From Deinococcus aetherius (lineage in GTDB: Bacteria; Deinococcota; Deinococci; Deinococcales; Deinococcaceae), in assembly GCF_025997855.1 (NCBI RefSeq), contig NZ_AP026560.1, positions 1,080,001-1,144,000 on the forward strand: a stretch of 64,000 bases of DNA. The letters are read 5' to 3'. Below, one piece after another: positions 11,798-22,928 of this stretch (position 1 is its first letter; each line of letters starts with the position of its first letter). Both the position numbers and the translations under genes were made by a program. The notes beneath the pieces were generated by a model that saw nothing but the letters and a program-made list of their open reading frames with translations, made no database searches and had not been told where the DNA came from.

Positions 11798-11827
11798 TTG
11801 ACTTTTCAAAGTACTTGAGCTTATCCT
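11798..11827 (+). promoter_or_regulatory. Nitroreductase promoter with palindromic candidate HxlR operator
   Basis: TTGACT (11798-11803) and TATCCT (11822-11827) are separated by 18 bp. Within the spacer, AAGTACTT (11809-11816) is a perfect palindrome, flanked as TCAA/TTGA. The -10 ends 6 nt before the ATG. Binding there would block RNA polymerase. Confidence 0.7.
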
Positions 11828-11833
11828 ACACCC

Positions 11834-12454
11834 ATGACGGTTACGCAGACCCGACCCCTGAGCGCCACCGAAGCCATCGAAACCCGGCGCAGCATCCGCC
11901 AGTTCGTGCAGGAACCCATCGACCAGAACGACCTGCGCGAGATCCTGCGCCTAGCGAGCCTCGCCCCGAGCGCGTGGAACGCTCAAACCTGGCGATTCGC
12001 CGTGGTGCAGGACCCGCAGCTCAAGGAGCGGCTCCAGGAGGCCGCCTACGGCCAGAAGCAGATCGGAGGCGCCCCCGCCGTGATCGTGGTCTACAGCGAC
12101 ATGGAGGACACCCTCCACAACGCCGAGGAGACCGCGCACCCCGGCATGGGCGAGGCGGGCCGCACCGGCCAGCGCCAGACCTTCGACCGCGCGTTCGGCG
12201 CGCAGGAGGAGGCCCAGCGCGGGCAGTGGGGCCTGGCCCAGGCGAACATCGCCTTCGGCTTCCTGATGATTGCCGCCCGTGGCCTGGGGTACGACACGGT
12301 GCCCATGCTGGGCTTCGACCCCCAGAGGGTGAGGGAGCTGCTGGGCCTCCCCGCCCACGTACAGTTCGCCGGTCTGTTGCCCGTCGGCAAGCGCGCCGAG
12401 GAGGGCTTCCCGCACCACCGTCACAGCGTGGACCGCATTGCCAAGTTCTACTGA
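11834..12454 (+). CDS. Nitroreductase-family flavoprotein
   Basis: The 206-residue protein has the nitroreductase start ETRRSIRQF that contacts FMN phosphate, the [14 protein letters not shown] segment, and the C-terminal [14 protein letters not shown] and GKRAEEG features. These enzymes reduce nitro compounds or quinones with NAD(P)H. The leaderless ATG has an excellent promoter, and the divergent HxlR gene implies induction by quinones or other electrophiles. A strong terminator follows. Confidence 0.92.
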   Translation: MTVTQTRPLSATEAIETRRSIRQFVQEPIDQNDLREILRLASLAPSAWNAQTWRFAVVQDPQLKERLQEAAYGQKQIGGAPAVIVVYSDMEDTLHNAEETAHPGMGEAGRTGQRQTFDRAFGAQEEAQRGQWGLAQANIAFGFLMIAARGLGYDTVPMLGFDPQRVRELLGLPAHVQFAGLLPVGKRAEEGFPHHRHSVDRIAKFY

Positions 12455-12477
12455 GGCGGTTGGCCCTCAGCCCTCAG

Positions 12478-12502
12478 CCGCTCCCTCCAGGGGGCGGTTT
12501 TT
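12478..12502 (+). terminator. Terminator after the nitroreductase gene
   Basis: An 8-bp stem (12478-12485 with 12490-12497, one wobble) with a TCCA loop is followed by five T. The stem is preceded by two TCAGC words (12467-12480), a remnant of the heptad repeat family. Confidence 0.85.
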
Positions 12503-12553
12503 CCTTGTGGGGCCGCGTCCGGGAGGTCCGGCCAACCTGCTAGCCTCGGCCCC

Positions 12554-13030
12554 ATGCCCGGCGAGATTCTGACCCACGCGGAGATGTGCGCTCGGGAGGG
12601 CGTTCGCCTGCGGCGCGGCATGAACTTCCGGGTGCGCGTGGGTCACAGCGTCCTGCTGATGTCGGCCCGGCCGGGCGCCCCCTACCGCGACCGCCTGAGT
12701 GAGGACGGCACCGTGCTGCGCTATGAGGGCCACGACGCGCCTCCCTCCCTCCGAGGCGGGCAGGACCCCAAGACCCTGGATCAGCCCCTGCATACACCGG
12801 GCGGGCGCCCGACCCAGAACGGCCTCTTTTTCGGGGCTGCCCTCGCCGCGCGTGCCGGGGAGGCGCCGCCCGAACGGGTGCGCGTGTACGAGAAGCTGCG
12901 GCCGGGGGAGTGGCTGGACCGGGGCCTGTTCCTGCTGACGGACGCTGTTCAGGAGCACGACGGCACCCGGCGCGTCTTCGTCTTCCGCCTGGTGGTGGTG
13001 GGGGAGGAGGACACGCCCGCCCCGCCGTGA
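12554..13030 (+). CDS. Stand-alone SRA/McrA-N-like domain protein lacking the HNH part
   Basis: The 158-residue protein resembles, from memory, the N-terminal region of a widespread HNH endonuclease type: MPGEILT start, RGMNFR, VLLMS, PGAPYRDRL, YEGHD, then TQNGLF, VRVYEKLRPG and RVFVFRL. In those relatives this module, thought to be SRA-like and to read modified bases, precedes a C-terminal HNH domain. Here the frame stops right after the VFRL strand and repeat DNA follows; no HNH motif is found. The start is leaderless (TAGCCT 12541-12546, 7 nt). The domain assignment is my pattern match and should be tested. Confidence 0.5.
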   Translation: MPGEILTHAEMCAREGVRLRRGMNFRVRVGHSVLLMSARPGAPYRDRLSEDGTVLRYEGHDAPPSLRGGQDPKTLDQPLHTPGGRPTQNGLFFGAALAARAGEAPPERVRVYEKLRPGEWLDRGLFLLTDAVQEHDGTRRVFVFRLVVVGEEDTPAPP

Positions 13031-13051
13031 TCGGCCCGTCACCCTGTTTTT

Positions 13052-13325
13052 TGCCCCTCCCCCTTGCGGGTGACTTGCAGAGCCGCGCCAGTTTTGCAAT
13101 TCGCGTCAAGCGTCTTGAGGGGGAAGTCGGGACTTGTAAAGCTCCGCAGGAGAGTGGGTGAACCGTCGCCGCGTCCAAGGGCCACCGGGAGAATTTTAGG
13201 CGCCGGACCTGGAGGGTGCAGGGCAAGCTGGCGCTTGCGTCCCCCCTCTGCTACGCAGCTCTACGAGTCCCGGCCTCTCGCGGTGCGAGCTGTATCAGTC
13301 CCCCACAAGGGGGGAGGGGAAAAAG
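13052..13325. repeat. Rearranged MITE-like C/G-rich repeat with internal insertions
   Basis: The left edge (CCCCTCCCCCTTG, near 13056) and right edge (CCCCCACAAGGGGGGAGG, near 13300-13317) match the ends of the element after crtB. The left arm is interrupted after CTTG by about 50 bp and resumes as CTTGAGGGGGAAGTCGGG, so CTTG flanks the insertion. A second insertion, ACTTGTAAAGC..., follows. It fills most of the 364-bp gap; no gene is seen. Confidence 0.55.
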
Positions 13326-13394
13326 ACCCTTGCCCTTTGTTGGAATTACGCCTCTGCACCCCGGCGTCCGGCCCCTTTTGTTAGCCGGGGGCAC

Positions 13395-13578
13395 ATGCTC
13401 ACGGGAAACCCGCGCGAGTGGTGGCGGCTGGAGGACTTCTACAGCGCCAAGGAAATCGACTCGCGCGAGGCGTTCGACCGGGACAGGATCATCAAGCCGG
13501 GCGCCCTCCACGAGCCTCCACCACGCCGGGCGACTCCTGGGCGTGATCGACCGCCTCAGCACCACCCTCAAAGCCTGA
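13395..13578 (+). pseudogene. Possible frameshifted gene fragment
   Basis: A frame beginning MLTGNPREWWRLEDFYSAKE at 13395 looks like real protein for about 40 codons, then degenerates at a short duplicated-looking CTCCACGAGCCTCCACCAC stretch. In another frame a plausible ending, HHAGRLLGVIDRLSTTLKA and a stop, finishes at 13578, four bases before the convergent ABC-F stop. A single frameshift near 13510-13525 would join them into about 60 residues. The family is unknown and this could be chance. Confidence 0.35.
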
Positions 13579-13581
13579 CCC

Positions 13582-15192
13582 TCATCCCTCCGTCACCCGC
13601 CCGCCCCGCACGTCCCACACCCGCGTCGCCACCCGCCCCACCAGCGTCCGGTCGTGGCTGGCGAGAAGCACGGTGCCCGGGAAGGCGAGGAGCAGGGCCT
13701 CCAGCGCCTCAATCGCCCGGATGTCGAGGTGGTTGGTCGGCTCGTCGAGCACCAGAAGTTGCGCCCGCGTCACCCCCAGCCGCGCGAGGCTCAGCCGGGT
13801 GCGCTGTCCCCCCGACAGGCCTGCGAGGGGAAAGGCGGGACCGCCCGGCAGCCCCACCTGCGCCCCGACCTCGTGGAGCTGGTGGGGCGTGAGGGCCGGG
13901 TTGGCAGCCAGCAGCGCGTCCCCGACCGTCTCCAGCCCCGCCAGTTCCTCGCCGTGCTGGCCCGCCGCGTAGACGGTGAGGCCCTGTCCGCGCCGAACCT
14001 CGCCCGCGTGGGGCAGGGTGCCGAGGAGGGCGGCCAGGAGGGTGCTCTTGCCGCCACCGTTCGGCCCGGTGAGGGCGATGCGGTCGCCCCGGCGCACGTC
14101 GAGCCGCACACCACAGAGTACGTCCCGCGCGCCGCGCATGACGGTGAGGTCACGGGCCGTCAGCACCTCGGAGGGACCGGGAGGCGCGTCCGGCAGGTCG
14201 AGGCGGACGATGCGGCGGTCCTCGAAGGGCTTCTCGGCGGCGTGGGTGTCCAGCCGCTCCACCGCCCGTTCGAGGGCGCGGGCGCGGGAAGCGTTCACAT
14301 TCTGGGCGTTCTGCGCCTTGCCCTTGGCGAGCAGCTTGTCGCCGTCGGGGGCGCGGTTGGGGTTGTACTGCGAGGCGCTGCGGGCCTTGCTCGCCCGTCG
14401 CAGGCGTTCTTCCTCCAGGGCCGCCCGTTTGCGCCGGTACGCCGCGTAGTCGCGCGCCTGGGCCTCCCGCAGGGTCGCCTTCACCGCCATCGCTTCGGAG
14501 TAGCCGCCGGGATACACGGTCAGCCGCCCGCGTTCCAGTTCCGCCGTCCGCGTCGCCACTGCGTCCAGAAAGGCCCGGTCGTGGCTGGCGAGCACGAAGG
14601 CCGCCTCACTCGCGCGGGTCCACCCCTCCAGCCAGGCCGCCCCCTCCGCGTCGAGGTGGTTCGTCGGCTCGTCGAGGAGGTACAGGTCGGCGGGGGAGAG
14701 GAGCAGCCGGGCGAGCATCACCCGGCGCATCTGCCCTCCCGACAGGCATGCGGTGGGAGCACCCGGAACGAGGCCCAGCCCGTCCAGCACCTCGGCGGCT
14801 CGGACCTCGAAGTCGTACCCGCCCACCGTGCGAAAGGTCTCCTCGGCGTCCGCGAAGGCGTGCAGCGCCGCGTCCGTGCCGTCGCCGAGCCCCGCCGAGG
14901 CCGCCTCGAACTCCCGCTGTGCCCGCCTCACCTCCTCGGGCGTCACGGCGCCCTGGACCGTTCCGCCGCCCATATCCGCGTGCTGGGCGAGGAAGGCCAC
15001 CCGGCCCCCCCGCGTCACCGTCCCCGCATCGGGCGCGTCCAGCCCCGCCATCACCCGCAGCAGCGTGGTCTTCCCGCCGCCGTTCTCCCCGACCAGCGCG
15101 AGCCGCTCGCCCCCGCCGACCTCCAAGTCAACATCCTCAAAAACTGTCCGGTCGCCAAAGACACGGGCGACCCCCCTGAGTTGTAACAGCAC
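13582..15192 (-). CDS. ABC-F family ATPase (Uup/EttA-like)
   Basis: The 536-residue protein has two ABC domains in tandem and no membrane segments: Walker A GENGGGKTT and GPNGGGKST, two LSGGQ signatures, two LLDEPTNHLD/VLDEPTNHLD Walker B segments, and a charged helical linker between (about 230-310). ABC-F proteins act on the ribosome in translation control or antibiotic protection. GTG start with a GGGGGAAGG purine run directly upstream. The linker is shorter than in typical antibiotic-resistance members, so a housekeeping role is more likely. Confidence 0.9.
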   Translation of the reverse strand: MLLQLRGVARVFGDRTVFEDVDLEVGGGERLALVGENGGGKTTLLRVMAGLDAPDAGTVTRGGRVAFLAQHADMGGGTVQGAVTPEEVRRAQREFEAASAGLGDGTDAALHAFADAEETFRTVGGYDFEVRAAEVLDGLGLVPGAPTACLSGGQMRRVMLARLLLSPADLYLLDEPTNHLDAEGAAWLEGWTRASEAAFVLASHDRAFLDAVATRTAELERGRLTVYPGGYSEAMAVKATLREAQARDYAAYRRKRAALEEERLRRASKARSASQYNPNRAPDGDKLLAKGKAQNAQNVNASRARALERAVERLDTHAAEKPFEDRRIVRLDLPDAPPGPSEVLTARDLTVMRGARDVLCGVRLDVRRGDRIALTGPNGGGKSTLLAALLGTLPHAGEVRRGQGLTVYAAGQHGEELAGLETVGDALLAANPALTPHQLHEVGAQVGLPGGPAFPLAGLSGGQRTRLSLARLGVTRAQLLVLDEPTNHLDIRAIEALEALLLAFPGTVLLASHDRTLVGRVATRVWDVRGGRVTEG

Positions 15193-15389
15193 ACCTTCCC
15201 CCTGCGAACACAGTCCCCCTGCGGGCGAGCGGCCCCCACAACACGCGGGGCCGGGGCTCGGGCCGAATTACAGGGGGAGGGGACGCAAGGAAAAGACTCC
15301 GCTGAGTGGGGGAAGGCCGAACGCCGGGGAGCCCGGAACGTTGGGGACAGCCTACCCCGCCCCCCGCCCGCTAGGCCATTCGGCGGAGC

Positions 15390-15420
15390 TTGAACCTCTC
15401 GCGGCGTCAGGTTCTAGGGT
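15390..15420 (+). promoter_or_regulatory. MerR-type autoregulated promoter
   Basis: TTGAAC (15390-15395) and TAGGGT (15415-15420) are separated by 19 bp, the over-long spacer that MerR activators correct by twisting DNA. The inverted repeat GAACCT (15392-15397) / AGGTTC (15409-15414), with 11 bp between, lies in the spacer. An AGGAGG site and the merR-type ATG follow. Confidence 0.85.
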
Positions 15421-15439
15421 GGGGCTCAGGAGGACGGGG

Positions 15440-16177
15440 ATGCGCGTGAAAATCGGTGAACTCTCCCGCCAGACCGGCCTGAGCGTCCGGACCCTGCGCC
15501 ACTACGACGCGCTGGGCCTGCTCACGCCGGGAGAGCGCACGACCGGCGCGCACCGCCTGTACTCCCGCGAGGACGCCGAGCGGCTGTGGCAGATTCAGGC
15601 CCTCAAGTCCCTCGGCCTGAGCCTGGAGGCGATCCGCCGCGTGCTGGGCGACCCGGGGCACGACCCCGCCGAGCTGCTGCGGCGGCACATCGAGCACGTC
15701 GAGGCGCGCGTGCGGGAGGAGCAGGCGTATCTGGCCCGCCTGCGGCGGCTGGAACGTGCTGGGCAACCCACCTGGTCGGACCTCATGGAGGTGATTCGGA
15801 TGAACGAGGAAAGTCGCAAGAAGGTGGACCGGATGTTGGAGACGGCCCGCGAGGTCGGCGGGGAAGGCAGCCAGAACTTCGATGAGGGCCAGATGGCCTA
15901 CCTGCGCGAGCGGGCCGAGGCAGTCGGGCAGACCCGCATAGAGGAGGTGCAGCGCGAGTGGCCCGAACTGATGACCGAGGTGCTGACCGAGCTAGAACGC
16001 GGCACACCCCCGAGTGACCCGAGGGTGAAGGCGCTGGCCGAACGCTGGCATGCCCTCGTGCGTGAGTTCACGGGCGGACGACAGGACATTGGGGAGGGGC
16101 TGAACCGGGGCTACGAACGCCGCATGACCCCCGAGATGCAGGCGATGTGGGATTACATCCGGGCGGCCAGCCGGTAA
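15440..16177 (+). CDS. MerR-family regulator with TipAS ligand-binding domain
   Basis: The 245-residue protein has the MerR winged helix (IGELSRQTGLSVRTLRHYDALGLL at the start, HRLYSREDAERL wing), a dimerisation coiled coil around 75-115, and a C-terminal TipAS-like helical domain (about 135-245) that binds thiopeptides or other amphipathic drugs in TipA, Mta and SkgA. AGGAGG is 6 nt from the ATG; longer upstream frames run antisense to the ABC-F gene and are rejected. The promoter carries its own operator, and the next gene, a DUF2268 protease 70 bp downstream, is the likely co-regulated partner. Confidence 0.92.
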   Translation: MRVKIGELSRQTGLSVRTLRHYDALGLLTPGERTTGAHRLYSREDAERLWQIQALKSLGLSLEAIRRVLGDPGHDPAELLRRHIEHVEARVREEQAYLARLRRLERAGQPTWSDLMEVIRMNEESRKKVDRMLETAREVGGEGSQNFDEGQMAYLRERAEAVGQTRIEEVQREWPELMTEVLTELERGTPPSDPRVKALAERWHALVREFTGGRQDIGEGLNRGYERRMTPEMQAMWDYIRAASR

Positions 16178-16247
16178 CCATCACCCTCATCCACGCGCCG
16201 CCCCGACTTGAGGCGGTGAAGTGTTCCCATGAACTCTGGAGACGAAG

Positions 16248-17156
16248 ATGCAGATCACCGAAGTGAATACCCTGGGCGCCCTGCGGGAAGTATTGGAAAG
16301 CGAGGAGTCGCGTCAGGACGACCTGTTCCGCGAACGGGTCATGGAACCTCTGCGGCCCGTCTGGGAAAACATGCTGCGCTTCATTCCCGGGCAGGCGGGG
16401 GCGGGTGATCCTGCCCTGACCGCCGCCCGCATGATGAGGCTGTACCTGCCGGAGATGGGCCGTGAACGCGGGCTGGAGGCCCTGGGACGCCTGGAGCGGG
16501 CGCGTGTCCGGGAAGAGAACCTGGGGGCCCTCCGGCGCGCTGCCGGGGCCTTGCGACCGGACGAACACGGCGCCCGCCTGAGCGAGGTTCACCTGGCCCT
16601 GACCCTGGCCGACCCGGAGGGGCTGGGTGAGGAGGGGTACACCGGGGCCGGGAACACGCCGGGCTGGGTCATGGTCTCCGTGTGGCCGAAGGAGCACAAC
16701 CTGTCCAGGCTGCCCGCCGTCACGGCGCACGAGTTCAACCACAACGTCCGGTTTGGGCAGCCGGACTGGACCTTCCCCATCCCCCTCGGGGCTTACCTCG
16801 TGGCCGAGGGGCTGGCGGAGACGTTCGCGGCGGAACTGTTTGGCCCGGAGAGTCTGGGACTCTGGACGACCACCCTCGGCATGGAGGAGCTTGGCCCGCT
16901 TCGGCCCCGTTTCCAGGCGGCACTCCACGAGCAGGATTTCAACGTCGTGCGGGGGTACATCTTCGGTGACAGCGTGATGCGGCAGTCCGGGCAGGCGAAC
17001 GGCGGGGGCGGCCCCGGCCTTCCTCCCTATGCCGGGTACGCGCTGGGCTACCACGTCGTCCGGGACTACCTCGCCCGCACGGGCCGCACGGCGGCGCAGG
17101 CGACCTACGACCCCTGGCGGCAGATCGTGAACGGCTCCGGCTGGTTCACGGCCTGA
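16248..17156 (+). CDS. DUF2268 putative zinc-dependent protease
   Basis: The 302-residue cytosolic protein carries HEFNHNVRF with H161, E162 and H165 as a HExxH zinc site, followed by LVAEGLAETFAAELFG, where a downstream glutamate is the likely third ligand. This matches DUF2268, a predicted Zn protease family related to HSP/YjaZ. GGAG lies about 7 nt upstream of the ATG. Its position behind a TipA-type MerR gene suggests induction by the same ligand; substrate is unknown. Confidence 0.8.
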   Translation: MQITEVNTLGALREVLESEESRQDDLFRERVMEPLRPVWENMLRFIPGQAGAGDPALTAARMMRLYLPEMGRERGLEALGRLERARVREENLGALRRAAGALRPDEHGARLSEVHLALTLADPEGLGEEGYTGAGNTPGWVMVSVWPKEHNLSRLPAVTAHEFNHNVRFGQPDWTFPIPLGAYLVAEGLAETFAAELFGPESLGLWTTTLGMEELGPLRPRFQAALHEQDFNVVRGYIFGDSVMRQSGQANGGGGPGLPPYAGYALGYHVVRDYLARTGRTAAQATYDPWRQIVNGSGWFTA

Positions 17157-17166
17157 GCGTCCCGCG

Positions 17167-17985
<819 letters not shown>

Positions 17986-17989
17986 AGGG

Positions 17990-18072
17990 TCGAGGGGTCG
18001 AGCGGTCGAGGAGTCGAGCGGAAGCAAAGAAGGACCTCGACTTCTCGACTTCTGGACACCTCGACTCGGTGA
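17990..18072. repeat. Inverted octad array GGTCGAGN between permease and ATPase genes
   Basis: Four GTCGAG words at an 8-nt period (about 17998-18025) face several CTCGAC words on the other side (18034-18064). The organisation is the same as the TCAGCNN arrays but with a different word. It begins about a dozen bases after the ATPase stop codon. Confidence 0.7.
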
Positions 18073-18085
18073 ACTGCCCCCCCCA

Positions 18086-18808
<723 letters not shown>

Positions 18809-18845
18809 CGGGCGAGGATAGCGCGGTGAGGGTGATATTGCGAGT

Positions 18846-18903
18846 GCGGAATCAAAAGAGTCGAGGAACCGGAAGCCTCCCTTGACCTCCCGACTCCTCG
18901 CCT
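18846..18903. repeat. Degenerate GTCGAG/CTCGAC inverted repeat before the ATPase gene
   Basis: GAGTCGAGG (about 18858-18866) faces CGACTCCTCG (about 18889-18899). It sits directly after the stop of the binding-protein gene, echoing the array at 17990-18072. Confidence 0.5.
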
Positions 18904-18906
18904 CGC

Positions 18907-19860
18907 TCAGCGCAGCGCCCTCACCATCGTGTCCACGTTCGACCGGAACGCCTTCAGGTACGTGTCGCCCGCACTCCCCTTCGGCCCCAGGGCGTCGGTG
19001 TAGAGGGGCGGGGCGACCGTCGCGCCGGTCTCGCGGGCGAGGGTCTGGGCGAGGCGGGCGTTGACGGTGTTCTCGGTGAAGATGACGCGGGCGCCGCTCC
19101 CCTTCACCGTCCCGATGAGGGCGGCGAGTTCGCGCGCACTCGGCTCGCGCTCGGTGCCAATCCCGGGGAGGACGGCGCCGACGACCGTCAGGCCGTAGCG
19201 ATTCGCCAGGTAGTGCAGGCTGTCGTGGTTGGTGACGATCTTGCGGCGGGTGGCGGGGAGACTGGCGAACTGTTTTTTCGCGTAGGTGTCGAGGGCCCGG
19301 AGTCGCCCCAGGTATGCGGCGGCGCTCTTCGCGTAGGTCGTCTTCCCGGCGGGGTCGAGGCGCGTGAGGGCAGCCTGGACGTTCCGCACGTACCCGGCGG
19401 CGAGCGTCGGGTCCCACCAGGCGTGGGGGTCGAGGGCGGCGTGGCCGTGGTCTTCGGCGTGACCCTCCTCGTGCGGGGCCTCACGCAGCTTCAGGCCCGC
19501 CGTCAACCCGGTCACGGGCACCCTCGGCGCGGCGGCCCTGAGCTTCGGGAGCCAGGGCTCCAGCCCTGCCCCGTTGGCGAAGAGGGCGCGGCTGCCCGCC
19601 AGGCCGCGAATCGCCGCCGTGGTCGGCTGGAAGGCGTGGGTGTCGCCCCCCGGGGGCACGATGACGTTCACCGCCACGCGGTTTCCCCCGACCGACCGCA
19701 CGAAGTCCGCCACGATGGTCGTCGTCGCGCTGACGGGCAGGGGCGCCGCCGAGGCCGTGCCCAGGGCCAGGAGGAGGCAGGCCGCCAGACCCCGCCCGGG
19801 GAGGGGGAGTTTGCCCCGCGCGGGCCCTTCGTGTTCCAGCCGTTCGCCGTCGTGGATCAT
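18907..19860 (-). CDS. Zinc-type ABC importer binding protein (ZnuA-like)
   Basis: The 317-residue exported protein has a signal segment ([14 protein letters not shown]), then [19 protein letters not shown] and the cluster A-I metal-binding pattern DTHAFQP...DPHAWWDP...[15 protein letters not shown]...TENTVNA. A His/Glu-rich loop near residues 128-145 ([11 protein letters not shown]) is typical of zinc-specific ZnuA and absent from most manganese members, so zinc is favoured. The ATG at 19860 abuts a palindrome and the N-terminus is long for a signal peptide; a later non-ATG start is possible. It heads the binding protein-ATPase-permease unit. Confidence 0.87.
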   Translation of the reverse strand: MIHDGERLEHEGPARGKLPLPGRGLAACLLLALGTASAAPLPVSATTTIVADFVRSVGGNRVAVNVIVPPGGDTHAFQPTTAAIRGLAGSRALFANGAGLEPWLPKLRAAAPRVPVTGLTAGLKLREAPHEEGHAEDHGHAALDPHAWWDPTLAAGYVRNVQAALTRLDPAGKTTYAKSAAAYLGRLRALDTYAKKQFASLPATRRKIVTNHDSLHYLANRYGLTVVGAVLPGIGTEREPSARELAALIGTVKGSGARVIFTENTVNARLAQTLARETGATVAPPLYTDALGPKGSAGDTYLKAFRSNVDTMVRALR

Positions 19861-19862
19861 AA

Positions 19863-19878
19863 TGATAACTCTTTATCA
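19863..19878 (-). promoter_or_regulatory. Palindromic operator candidate at the zinc importer promoter
   Basis: TGATAA-CTCT-TTATCA is a perfect 6+6 palindrome with a 4-nt centre, placed over the AT-rich promoter just upstream of the binding-protein ATG. Its size and position suit a Fur-family Zur site or a DtxR/MntR-type site. Confidence 0.65.
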
Positions 19879-19952
19879 CATTGCCCCTCCCGGCGTGGTG
19901 AGGCCGGTCTCCCCCTGGCACCGTTTCGACCCCACGCCCTACACTGCGGCCC

Positions 19953-21632
<1,680 letters not shown>

Positions 21633-21695
21633 GCGTTCGCCTGGGGAGAACAACCCGCTTTGCCAAATAAAGCGCAGGTGCTTCAATAGCGGGAT

Positions 21696-22919
21696 GTGTC
21701 CCCCACTTCTCCTCACCCGGGTCCGGCCGTGACCGCCGCCGCCGCCGACTCCCGCGCCCCGACGCTGGGCTTCACCCTCGTCCTGGGGCTGATCCAGGCG
21801 ATCTGGCCGCTGACGGTGGACCTGTACCTCCCGGCCTTTCCCCAGATCGCCCGGGACCTGGGGGCCACCCCGGGACAGGTGCAGTACACGCTGGCCGCCT
21901 ACCTCTTCGGGGTGGCGCTGGGACAGGCCGCGCTCGGCCCGGTGACCGACAAGTACGGGCGCCGCGCGCCGCTCCTCGCCGGGCTGGGGCTGTACCTGCT
22001 GGGCACCCTGGTCTGCGTCCTCGCCCCGAGCGTCGGTGTCCTGATCGTGGGGCGGGTGGTGCAGGCGCTCGGCGGAGCGGCGGGCGCGGTCGTGGTGAGC
22101 GCGGTGGTGCGTGACCGCTACGAGGGGAAGGCGGCGGCGGGCCTCTTTTCCACCCTGATGCTCGTGACAGGGGTGGCGCCCGCCATCGCGCCGACCCTGG
22201 GAACCTGGCTGCTGACCTTCCTGCCCTGGCGGGCGATCTTCGGGGTGCTCGCAGTGTACGGCGCCCTGTGCCTGCTCCTCGTCGCCCTGCGCCTGCCGGA
22301 AACCCATCCGGCTCCGGCCCGGGTCGGGATGCGGTTGCGCGACGCGGCCTCGGTGTACGCGGGCCTGCTGCGGCGGCGCGTCTTCCTGTCCTACTCGCTG
22401 GCGGCGGGCTTTTCCGGCGGGATGCTCTTCGCGTACATCACCGGCTCGCCCTTCCTGTTCCTGGGGGAGCTGGACGCCTCCCCCGGCCTGTACGCCCTGC
22501 TCTTCGGGGTGAACGCGACGGGCCTGACCCTGGCCTCGCAGGTCAACCGGGTGCTCCTGCGCCGCTTCGAGCCTGGGCAGATGGCGCGGTGGGCGGGGCG
22601 GGTGGCCGTGGTGGTCGGGCTCTCGCTGCTCGTTGCCGCCGTCTTCCACGTCCTGAGCGTGCCGCTCGTCGCCCTCCTCTTCTTCGCCCTGCTGTGCTGC
22701 GCGGGACTGCTCTTCCCCAACAACACCGCCCTCGCGCTGTCGAGCGTCAGCGAGCGGGTGGGCAGCGCGAGCGCCCTGAGCGGCACCACCCAGTCGGCCC
22801 TCGGGGCGCTGTCGGGCACCCTCGTCGGCGCGCTGGGCGGCGGGAGCGTGGCGATCATGGGCGTGATCACGGCCTGCGCGGTCGGGGTCGTGGTGTGCCA
22901 CGCGGCGGCGCGGCGGTGA
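21696..22919 (+). CDS. Bcr/CflA-type MFS drug exporter
   Basis: The 407-residue protein has 12 predicted helices, the Bcr/CflA start [25 protein letters not shown], and motif A as [14 protein letters not shown] between helices 2 and 3. It would export drugs or metabolites by proton antiport. The GTG start at 21696 has no Shine-Dalgarno; a weak -10-like TCAATA ends 7 nt upstream. It converges on pcm with 9 bp between stops. Confidence 0.88.
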   Translation: MSPTSPHPGPAVTAAAADSRAPTLGFTLVLGLIQAIWPLTVDLYLPAFPQIARDLGATPGQVQYTLAAYLFGVALGQAALGPVTDKYGRRAPLLAGLGLYLLGTLVCVLAPSVGVLIVGRVVQALGGAAGAVVVSAVVRDRYEGKAAAGLFSTLMLVTGVAPAIAPTLGTWLLTFLPWRAIFGVLAVYGALCLLLVALRLPETHPAPARVGMRLRDAASVYAGLLRRRVFLSYSLAAGFSGGMLFAYITGSPFLFLGELDASPGLYALLFGVNATGLTLASQVNRVLLRRFEPGQMARWAGRVAVVVGLSLLVAAVFHVLSVPLVALLFFALLCCAGLLFPNNTALALSSVSERVGSASALSGTTQSALGALSGTLVGALGGGSVAIMGVITACAVGVVVCHAAARR

Positions 22920-22928
22920 GGTCCGGCC

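Noticed and set aside
15193..15439. N-terminal extension of the MerR gene
   Set aside because: The long frame overlaps the ABC-F gene antisense and crosses the MerR operator; the start after AGGAGG gives the canonical MerR N-terminus.
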